From contig JAYWHK010000246.1 of assembly GCA_043777755.1 (NCBI GenBank), positions 1-21,287 on the forward strand: a stretch of DNA of 21,287 nt. The letters are read 5' to 3'. This DNA is from CANHEE01 sp043777755. GTDB taxonomy: Bacteria; Bacteroidota; Bacteroidia; Chitinophagales; Saprospiraceae. The notes beneath the pieces were generated by a model. The model was given only the letters and a program-made list of their open reading frames with translations, was not told the DNA's origin and ran no database searches. A program made the translations under genes and the position numbers. Shown here one piece after another: positions 15,709 to 21,287 of the stretch; position 1 is the stretch's first letter; each line of letters begins with the position of its first letter.

Positions 15709-16119
15709 CTAAAGCGTATTCATATAATCACCCAATAAGATAGAAGCACTGACTCTATCTACAAGGGCTTTGTCTTGTCTCATTTTTTTTCTTGCACCGC
15801 CAGCCATAATTGCTTTTTTTGCTTCGACGGAAGTAAAACTTTCATCTCTCAAAATCACTTTCATTGCTGGGAAAAGTTCATTGATTTTTTTTACAAATTC
15901 ATATACTTTTGGTGTGACATACGTAGGGTTGCCATCGGGATGAAGCGGTTCTCCAACGATAATCAACTCAACTTCTTCTTCCGCCAAGTATTTTTTTAAA
16001 AAATCAAAAATTTTTTCCGTTGGAACAGTGTCCAACGCATTGGGAATGATTTGTAAAGGGTCGCTCACTGCGATACCAATTCTTTTCATTCCATAGTCAA
16101 TTGCCATTAATCTTGCCAT
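15709..16119 (-). CDS. ruvX: RuvX/YqgF Holliday junction resolvase-like nuclease
   Basis: A 136-residue RNase H-like protein of the YqgF family, linked to Holliday junction resolution and to 16S rRNA 5' end processing. Visible motifs are DYGMKRIGIAVSD (8-20) with catalytic Asp 8, IIVGEPLHPDG (53-63), RDESFTSVEA (91-100) with the acidic pair, and DRVSASILL (121-129) with the last catalytic Asp. Length is standard. A -7-like box (tacctttg then cact, minus strand, 16127-16134) is only 8 nt upstream of the ATG, which would make the transcript almost leaderless if used. It may also be read through from the amidohydrolase gene 45 bp upstream. Confidence 0.95.
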   Translation of the reverse strand: MARLMAIDYGMKRIGIAVSDPLQIIPNALDTVPTEKIFDFLKKYLAEEEVELIIVGEPLHPDGNPTYVTPKVYEFVKKINELFPAMKVILRDESFTSVEAKKAIMAGGARKKMRQDKALVDRVSASILLGDYMNTL

Positions 16120-16126
16120 GCGAGTG

Positions 16127-16134
16127 CAAAGGTA
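16127..16134 (-). promoter_or_regulatory. Candidate -7 box of ruvX
   Basis: On the minus strand tacctttg, followed by cact, 8 nt from the ruvX start. It fits TAnnTTTG, but there is no ttg at the -33 distance. Confidence 0.3.
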
Positions 16135-16164
16135 ATTCTTTTCTTTATTTTTTTATAAAAGCAT

Positions 16165-17466
16165 TTATTTTTTCGTAGGATAATCCATTACAAAGTAACA
16201 AAATGCACGAACACCTAATTTGAAACCACTCTCATCTATGTAAAAATCAGGTGTATGGTGTGGAAAAGCCTCTGAAGCGGTTTTTCCTTTTTCTCTACCA
16301 CCAATCGACATAAATAAAGCTGGTACTTTTTGAGCAAAGTAGGCAAAATCTTCTGCGCCCAAACGAGCTTTTGTTACCCTTACATTTTCTTCTCCACCAG
16401 CACATTGCTCCATTGTTGGAATCATACGACGTGCCAAATCCAAGCTATTCACTACTATAGGATAGCCAGAAATGATTTCCACTTCGGCTTCTGCACCACT
16501 TGCTTCGGCGATGTTGGTTGCCGTTTTTTTGATGCGGGCATGGATTTCATCACGCATTTTGGCATCGAGTGTACGAATAGTACCTTCCATTTCACACGCT
16601 TCGGGAATGATATTGTTGCGGACACCACCGTTTATTTTACCAATCGTTACGACGGCTGCTTCATTGGTTACATCTGTTTGACGGCTGATAATCGTTTGCA
16701 AACCCATGATGATTTGTGCGCTCACGACAATCGGGTCAATGCCGCCCCAAGGACTTGCACCATGCGTTTGTTTGCCTTTTACTTTGATTTTCAAAACATC
16801 AGATGCTGCCATCATTCCGCCTGTTTTGTACTCCAATTTGTTCACTTCCAAACCTGAGCCAATGTGCAAACCAAATGCAGCTTCTACTTTTGGATTGTCC
16901 AAAACGCCTTGTTTTATCATCAAAAAAGCACCAGCTTCTTCGCCAGGAGGCGCACCTTCTTCGGCAGGTTGGAACAAAAGCACTACTGTACCCTGAATGT
17001 CTTTTTTCATGCTCGACAATACAGTTGCTGCGCCCATAAGCATTGCAACGTGCGTATCGTGTCCACAAGCGTGCATAACACCAACTTCTTGACCGTTATA
17101 ATTGGCTTTTACTTTTGACGCAAAAGGCAAATTGGCACGCTCCGTAACAGGCAACGCATCAATATCTGCACGTAAAGCGACCACAGGGCCAGGTTTGTCG
17201 CCTTTTATAATAGCAACAACGCCTGTATTGGCTACATTTTCACGAACTTCCACATCAGGTAAGGTTTTGAGGTACTTGGCGATGTACTTTCCAGTTTCAG
17301 TTTCACGATTGGAAAGTTCTGGATTTTGATGCAAATGACGACGCCATGCAATGACTTGACTCTCAATTTCATTTGCTTTTTTGTCAATGGCTTTTTTTTG
17401 CGTTTCGTTTTGAGCAAATGAGCCAAAATTTTGTAACAATAGGATAAAAAATACGATTTTTTTCAT
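16165..17466 (-). CDS. Exported M20 family amidohydrolase
   Basis: A 433-residue zinc/manganese hydrolase of the M20D group (IAA-amino acid hydrolase, N-acyl-L-amino-acid amidohydrolase and hippurate hydrolase relatives). Start placed at 17466 (MKKIVFFILLLQNFGSFAQ), which gives a clear signal peptide; the frame is open 40 codons further, but that part has no family sequence. Metal-site motifs: MHACGHDTH (131-139) with Cys 134 and His 136, the QPAEEG pair (Glu 169 and 170), GLHIG (His 201) and FPHHTPDF (His 404). The dimerisation insert has KGKQTHGASPW (230-240) with the His that reaches the neighbouring active site. It probably cleaves N-acyl or conjugated amino acids in the periplasm. Upstream of ruvX on the same strand. 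Confidence 0.93.
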   Translation of the reverse strand: MKKIVFFILLLQNFGSFAQNETQKKAIDKKANEIESQVIAWRRHLHQNPELSNRETETGKYIAKYLKTLPDVEVRENVANTGVVAIIKGDKPGPVVALRADIDALPVTERANLPFASKVKANYNGQEVGVMHACGHDTHVAMLMGAATVLSSMKKDIQGTVVLLFQPAEEGAPPGEEAGAFLMIKQGVLDNPKVEAAFGLHIGSGLEVNKLEYKTGGMMAASDVLKIKVKGKQTHGASPWGGIDPIVVSAQIIMGLQTIISRQTDVTNEAAVVTIGKINGGVRNNIIPEACEMEGTIRTLDAKMRDEIHARIKKTATNIAEASGAEAEVEIISGYPIVVNSLDLARRMIPTMEQCAGGEENVRVTKARLGAEDFAYFAQKVPALFMSIGGREKGKTASEAFPHHTPDFYIDESGFKLGVRAFCYFVMDYPTKK

Positions 17467-17808
17467 AATAATTTTTTTTAATATTTGAACGGTAAAAGTA
17501 GAAAATATTTTGGAATTGGAAGGTATGAATAAAAAATATTTGTAATATTTATTATTTTTTGTTGCTACAAAATCATAATTTAGCAAACCAAATAAAATTC
17601 TGATTTTTTCATAGTATTTTTGATTTTAACATTATTTTAAAAAAATAATTTGCTTTTTTCTTTATTTATTGATAAAAAATGCGTTACTTTGCACTAAATT
17701 CAGTTGAAAACAATATAAGATTTGGTTTTTCAGAAAACAAAAATTTTGTATTGCTTTTGGCGCATTTCTTAACTTATTGATAATCAATAAATTGTAAATT
17801 CTTATAGT
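17467..17808. other. Divergent intergenic region
   Basis: 342 bp of very AT-rich DNA between the divergent M20 gene and lrp-bshB1 operon. The only signal I see is ttactttgcact at 17684-17695, resembling the -7 region of other genes here, about 115 nt before the regulator start. An Lrp-type protein might bind this region to control itself, but no operator is evident. Confidence 0.4.
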
Positions 17809-18300
17809 ATGAATAATCTTATAGAAAACTCTAACAAACTTGACAAGATTGACTTAAAAATTCTCCAAATTTTACAGGAGAATAGTAAAATAACAAATCT
17901 TGACCTATCGAAAAGAATTGGTCTTTCTCCCGCACCTACTTTAGAGCGTGTGAAAAAATTGGAGCAAATCGGTGTTGTTGAGAGTTATCACGCTTTCGTG
18001 AATGCTGGCGCAATTGGTCTTAACGTTAAGACTTTTGTTATGGGAACTTTGGCATGGCACAAACCTAATGCTATGGCTAACTTTTTAGAAAAAATCAAAA
18101 CCATTGAAGAAATCGTTGAATGTTACATCATCACTGGTGAGGCGGATTTCTTAATGAAGGTTATTTGTATTGATATTCCAAGCTATGAGCAATTGTTGTT
18201 CAAAACACTTTCTCAAATCGAAGAAATTGAGCGTTTGAAAACGTTAATGACACTTTCTACAGTGAAAGATTCTAAGGTATTGCCTTTCGATTACGATTGA
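17809..18300 (+). CDS. Lrp/AsnC family transcriptional regulator
   Basis: A 163-residue DNA-binding regulator. The N-terminal winged helix-turn-helix (about 12-62) has the family pattern LDKIDLKILQILQENSKIT, then DLSKRIGLSPAPTLERVKKL with the recognition helix. The C-terminal RAM/AsnC effector domain (about 70-150) has ECYIITGEADFLMKV (104-118), the loop that contributes to ligand binding and oligomer contacts. Such proteins form octamers and sense amino acids. The ligand is unknown here. Its stop codon is 5 nt before the bshB1 start codon, so the two genes are almost certainly cotranscribed. Confidence 0.94.
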   Translation: MNNLIENSNKLDKIDLKILQILQENSKITNLDLSKRIGLSPAPTLERVKKLEQIGVVESYHAFVNAGAIGLNVKTFVMGTLAWHKPNAMANFLEKIKTIEEIVECYIITGEADFLMKVICIDIPSYEQLLFKTLSQIEEIERLKTLMTLSTVKDSKVLPFDYD

Positions 18301-18305
18301 TTTCT

Positions 18306-19031
18306 ATGAAATTAGACATCTTAGCTATTGGTGTACATCCTGATGATGTAGAACTTTCATGCAGTGGTACTTTATTAAAACACATTGATTTGGGTTATAA
18401 AGTTGGCTTACTTGACCTCACCCGTGGTGAGTTGGGTACTCGAGGCAGTGCTGAAACCCGTGATATCGAAGCAGAAAATGCCCGACAAATCCTTGGTGCA
18501 TTGGTTCGTGAGAATGTAGGAATGGCAGATGGATTTTTTACGCACAATGAAGAAAATCTCCGAAAAATTATTCGAGTTATTCGTCAATATCAGCCCGAAA
18601 TCATTTTTTTAAATGCCATTGACGATAGACACCCTGATCATGGGAGAGCTTCAAAATTATGTGCTGATGCTTGTTTTTTATCTGGTTTGAGAAAAATACA
18701 AACAACTGATAATCAAGGCGATAGTCAAGATTCTTGGCGACCAAAACAGGTATATCACTATATTCAAGACCGTAGTTTGAAGGCTGATTTTGTCATAGAC
18801 ATCACGGCTTATATGGACAAGAAAATTGAATCTGTTCTGGCTTACAAAACACAGTTTTTTCAAGAAAATGAAAAAGACAACGAGCCGCAAACGCCTATTT
18901 CAGGAAAGCATTTTTTGGAAGCATTAAAAGCAAAAGACCGTGTTTATGGCAGACTTATCAATGCTGAATTTGGTGAAGCATTTACTACAGAACGACCACT
19001 TGGCGTGAAAAATGTCTTTGAATTGACTTAA
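18306..19031 (+). CDS. bshB1: Bacillithiol biosynthesis deacetylase BshB1
   Basis: A 242-codon frame including the stop, encoding a LmbE/PIG-L family zinc deacetylase. BshB1 removes the acetyl group from GlcNAc-malate, the second step of bacillithiol synthesis; bacillithiol is the low-molecular-weight thiol of many Bacteroidota. The zinc site is GVHPDD (9-14; His 11, Asp 14) with a second part in DRHPDHGRA (107-115; His 112). LLDLTRGELGTRG (35-47) is a strong BshB1 signature. I use the ATG at 18306 (MKLDILAIG) rather than an upstream TTG that would overlap the regulator's stop codon. It is followed by a terminator at 19052-19089. Other bsh genes are not in the window. Confidence 0.94.
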   Translation: MKLDILAIGVHPDDVELSCSGTLLKHIDLGYKVGLLDLTRGELGTRGSAETRDIEAENARQILGALVRENVGMADGFFTHNEENLRKIIRVIRQYQPEIIFLNAIDDRHPDHGRASKLCADACFLSGLRKIQTTDNQGDSQDSWRPKQVYHYIQDRSLKADFVIDITAYMDKKIESVLAYKTQFFQENEKDNEPQTPISGKHFLEALKAKDRVYGRLINAEFGEAFTTERPLGVKNVFELT

Positions 19032-19051
19032 AGAAAAGAAAATATTTTATA

Positions 19052-19089
19052 AAAAAGCCGCTGTACTTTCAAAAGTATAGTGGCTTTTT
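19052..19089 (+). terminator. Rho-independent terminator of lrp-bshB1
   Basis: A stem with arms aaaaagccgctgtacttt and aaagtatagtggcttttt, pairing throughout with two G-U wobbles, and a caa loop, ending in five T. It is 21 nt beyond the bshB1 stop codon. Confidence 0.85.
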
Positions 19090-19141
19090 CTATTGTTTTA
19101 GGGTAACTGTTTAGCGTCTAAAAAAATCGAAGATTTTTTTA

Positions 19142-19240
19142 TTTTTACCACGGAGAAACAGAGGTCACGGAGGCAAAAAAATTAGCCGAAGGCTAATTTT
19201 TTTATCAAACTCTGTGTTCTCCGTTTCTCCGTGGTAAAAA
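19142..19240. repeat. Nested double palindrome
   Basis: Outer arms of 18 bp (tttttaccacggagaaac at 19142-19159 and its exact complement at 19223-19240) enclose imperfect ccgtg/cacgg-type repeats. At the centre is a second, perfect 13-bp hairpin (19175-19187 with 19191-19203, gaa loop). The element fills most of the gap between bshB1 and the YndJ-like gene. Confidence 0.85.
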
Positions 19241-19272
19241 ACTGCAAAAGTGGTAAATAGTTACGTTTTAGG

Positions 19273-20187
19273 TTAAAAATCGCTTTTTTTGCTCCAGCAA
19301 ATAAGTATTCCGAAAACTGGAACAAGAATCCCATTGCAAGAGCCGTGTATCGCTTTCATATACGGAATAGTGAGCCAATCTATTGAATACCAAGGTCTTA
19401 TCGCATACAGAAAAGCCAAACTCATACTGAATAGTAAGGTGATTGAAAATAAAAAAGTGCTGATTTTTACCCAATTTCTCGTTTGTTTTGTGATGGAAAA
19501 AAGCTGAGAAAACACCAAGCATACTGCCCCTAAGGTAACACAAACAGCAGCGATACTTTCCAATAAAAAATAATGGGTATAATGAGAAGTTGTGATGCCA
19601 ATAGCGGTCAAAGGAACACTTAGCATTAGTAGCTGACAAGCGATTTTTGACAAAAAATGTTCATCGTACAGTGTCAAAATACCTGCAAAAGTCAATAACA
19701 AAAATCCTGCATAATGAAAATGAACGCCCGTAAGTGTTACGATTTCTTTGTCAAAACCAAATGGCTGAAAATCAAAGCAATGTGCAATTGTCCAAGAGCT
19801 GCCAACGAGCAGGAGTACTTGTGCCAACGTAAGCGTCGTATTACTGATTTCTTTGGGCAAAAAAATCCAGTTTTCGATGGCATTCACAGCAATAAAAATT
19901 GTCAAAAATAAGTAGGGTAGAGCGAAGTAATCAAAATAGTTTTCGCTTTGTTCTAACGCCACGATTAGCAGCAAGGCACAAGCTAAGATACTGTCTTTCA
20001 GCCATTTAGAAAAATGAATGTAGGCTTTTTTTTCTAAAATAGAAATACCCAAAGGCAACCAAACCAAACTCGCCAATTCGATAATTCTGACGTGCCAATC
20101 GTTGCTTTTATAAAAGCTTTGATTAGTAAAAATCAAAAAAATCCATAAGCAAAAACCAACGGCAGCTTGTATTTTTAATGTGTTCAT
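19273..20187 (-). CDS. YndJ-like polytopic membrane protein
   Basis: A 304-residue integral membrane protein with about eight or nine hydrophobic helices spread along its length, and hydrophilic ends. It resembles the YndJ family known from Bacillus: the segment LTGVHFHYAGF (about 152-162) and the C-terminal KAIHGSCNGILVPVFG are the parts I recognise, each with conserved histidines in or next to a membrane helix. The family has no established biochemical function. It lies 73 bp downstream of the secreted-protein gene at 20261 on the same strand, and cotranscription is likely. Confidence 0.72.
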   Translation of the reverse strand: MNTLKIQAAVGFCLWIFLIFTNQSFYKSNDWHVRIIELASLVWLPLGISILEKKAYIHFSKWLKDSILACALLLIVALEQSENYFDYFALPYLFLTIFIAVNAIENWIFLPKEISNTTLTLAQVLLLVGSSWTIAHCFDFQPFGFDKEIVTLTGVHFHYAGFLLLTFAGILTLYDEHFLSKIACQLLMLSVPLTAIGITTSHYTHYFLLESIAAVCVTLGAVCLVFSQLFSITKQTRNWVKISTFLFSITLLFSMSLAFLYAIRPWYSIDWLTIPYMKAIHGSCNGILVPVFGILICWSKKSDF

Positions 20188-20260
20188 AATTTTGTAGCAA
20201 ATAAAAATTCAAATTTATTTCTCCTAATAAAACAAAAAATAGAGTGTAAAGTTGAATAAT

Positions 20261-21142
20261 TTACTGCATTTGTACCAAAATCCATTTTCCATTCATGTAT
20301 TTAAAAATATATTTACTTTCTTGTTTTTCCGTAGGAGCGATGAGGTTGTAATAAAACTCTACGGCTTGAATTTGTAGCGAACCATCTGGTAAAAAGCGAA
20401 TCTTTCGAGCAACATCGTCGCCACGAGGACCAAGCCCTTCCAGACTGAGTTCTTTTCGAGGCGTTCCTTTGAAACTCCCGTTAGAATTAAGCGCAACGCT
20501 CACAATTTCACTATTTCTTGTTTTTCCCATAAAAAGCCGTTTTTCGCCATTGATATATGCTAATCCTACGCCCATACAATCCACGCTGTCGATTGTTGCA
20601 ACTATCTTATTATCAGTACTTTGTATAGCGAAAATTTTACCGTTTTCTGTTTTTCTCGTACTTCCTGCCAAAGAAGTAGCGTAAATTATCTTGGTGTCGC
20701 AATCATACGCCAAACCAATTAAACCAAAAGGATTTTCGGCATTCGGCTTTGCAAAATAGGGGAGCGCAAGCATTTTTGTCATCTCTTGTGTCGTTGCATT
20801 GATGCGGTACAAAAAATTCTGTTCTTCGGCTTTGTTGTACAAAACATTGACGGAAGGTGTTGGCGCAGCGATTAAATCACCATTTTCTAAAACCAAAATA
20901 GGGCCTAAAAAGCCAGCTTTTTTCCAGCTTTTGTGCTGATAGACTTTGTTTTTTCCCTCATTTCCAAATTCTACAAAAGTCAAGCCCATGTACTTTTGTT
21001 CGGAAGTACTAAAGCCTGATTTTTGCATATCGTAACCCAATTTTGCTGCATAAGGTGGCAAGGCTCTACAATCTTTTATCGTTTGTGAAAAAACACAATG
21101 ATTTGATAATGAGTAAATTATAAATAAAAATAAATGTTTCAT
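20261..21142 (-). CDS. Exported protein of unknown function, possible beta-propeller
   Basis: A 293-residue protein I cannot assign to a family. Signal peptide 1-19 (FLFIIYSLSNHCVFSQ). The mature part has repeated short units: an aromatic or aliphatic strand, then asparagine/glycine turn (FLGPILVLENGDLIAAPTP, GLIGLAYDCDTKIIYATS, GKIFAIQSTDNKIVATID, GVGLAYINGEKRLFMGKT). This pattern is typical of beta-propeller blades such as NHL or SMP-30-like proteins. Cysteines at 25, 148 and 189 or nearby may be functional. Probably periplasmic or surface exposed. Gene context with the YndJ-like protein suggests a shared envelope process, but this is inference. Confidence 0.65.
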   Translation of the reverse strand: MKHLFLFIIYSLSNHCVFSQTIKDCRALPPYAAKLGYDMQKSGFSTSEQKYMGLTFVEFGNEGKNKVYQHKSWKKAGFLGPILVLENGDLIAAPTPSVNVLYNKAEEQNFLYRINATTQEMTKMLALPYFAKPNAENPFGLIGLAYDCDTKIIYATSLAGSTRKTENGKIFAIQSTDNKIVATIDSVDCMGVGLAYINGEKRLFMGKTRNSEIVSVALNSNGSFKGTPRKELSLEGLGPRGDDVARKIRFLPDGSLQIQAVEFYYNLIAPTEKQESKYIFKYMNGKWILVQMQ

Positions 21143-21165
21143 TTTAAAAAAATTATCTACGTTTG

Positions 21166-21190
21166 TAAGTCCCTCCTTCGGAGGGACTTA
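21166..21190. repeat. 11-bp perfect hairpin
   Basis: Arms taagtccctcc and ggagggactta with a ttc loop, 24 bp upstream of the secreted-protein start. Towards the window end a smaller palindrome (ccctaaaggg, 21270-21279) and another gagggca-like stretch appear, so this is probably the edge of a larger repeat cut by the window. Confidence 0.75.
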
Positions 21191-21287
21191 GGGCAATGTC
21201 ATTAAGCTAAGGATTTTAAAAATGTGTTGCTTCGCAAAAGACTTGAACAACACTTTCTGATGCCCTCACCCTAAAGGGAATGACTCC

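Noticed and set aside
17467..17586. 40-codon N-terminal extension of the M20 hydrolase
   Set aside because: It would bury a clear signal peptide inside the protein; the start at 17466 is far more natural.
18297..18305. TTG start of bshB1 overlapping the regulator stop codon
   Set aside because: The ATG at 18306 gives the family-typical MKLDILAIG beginning; TTG starts are rare in this phylum.

Overview
The window is a piece of a chromosome from an AT-rich member of the Bacteroidota, most likely a Cytophagia-type or related gliding or environmental lineage. Several things point there. Two proteins carry the C-terminal sorting domain of the type IX secretion system (T9SS), and one of them has PKD, GEVED, SprB-type and Ig-like modules. 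There is a bacillithiol deacetylase of the BshB1 kind. Start codons lack obvious Shine-Dalgarno sequences. Several genes are preceded by TAnnTTTG-like promoter elements. I cannot name the genus from sequence alone. I saw no tRNA, rRNA, CRISPR array or complete insertion sequence.

Layout. 1-1150: a small membrane-protein gene (minus strand) lies between two direct copies of a 93-bp hairpin repeat. 1155-5324: a very large secreted reprolysin-like metalloprotease with a T9SS tail. 5349-6446: an Rpn/PD-(D/E)XK nuclease-transposase gene bracketed by two identical terminator hairpins, followed by a small unknown gene (6447-6662). 7085-9333: divergent rseP (site-2 protease, minus) and rsmE (16S rRNA methyltransferase, plus). 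9464-10753: secreted metal-dependent amidohydrolase. 11074-12135: second T9SS cargo protein. 12785-14152: lipoprotein of the vanadium haloperoxidase/PAP2 superfamily with all vanadate-pocket residues. 14153-14970: gene-free region with a remarkable compact array of hairpins. 14971-17466: def, ruvX and an M20 amidohydrolase, all on the minus strand. 17809-19031: an Lrp/AsnC regulator and bshB1 in a tight operon. 19273-21142: a YndJ-like membrane protein and an unrecognised secreted protein.

The coding content is mostly housekeeping (peptide deformylation, rRNA modification, Holliday junction resolution, membrane proteolysis, low-molecular-weight thiol synthesis) mixed with exported hydrolases. 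The intergenic DNA is the less ordinary part. At least seven different families of palindromic or inverted-repeat elements occupy it. Most are abutting, or very close to, gene ends. The strongest candidate for something undescribed is the 264-bp element at 14340-14603: six short perfect hairpins in a row, enclosed by about 30-bp terminal inverted repeats, downstream of a good minus-strand promoter match. A recurrent TTTGCACT motif upstream of several genes suggests an extended version of the Bacteroidota core promoter.
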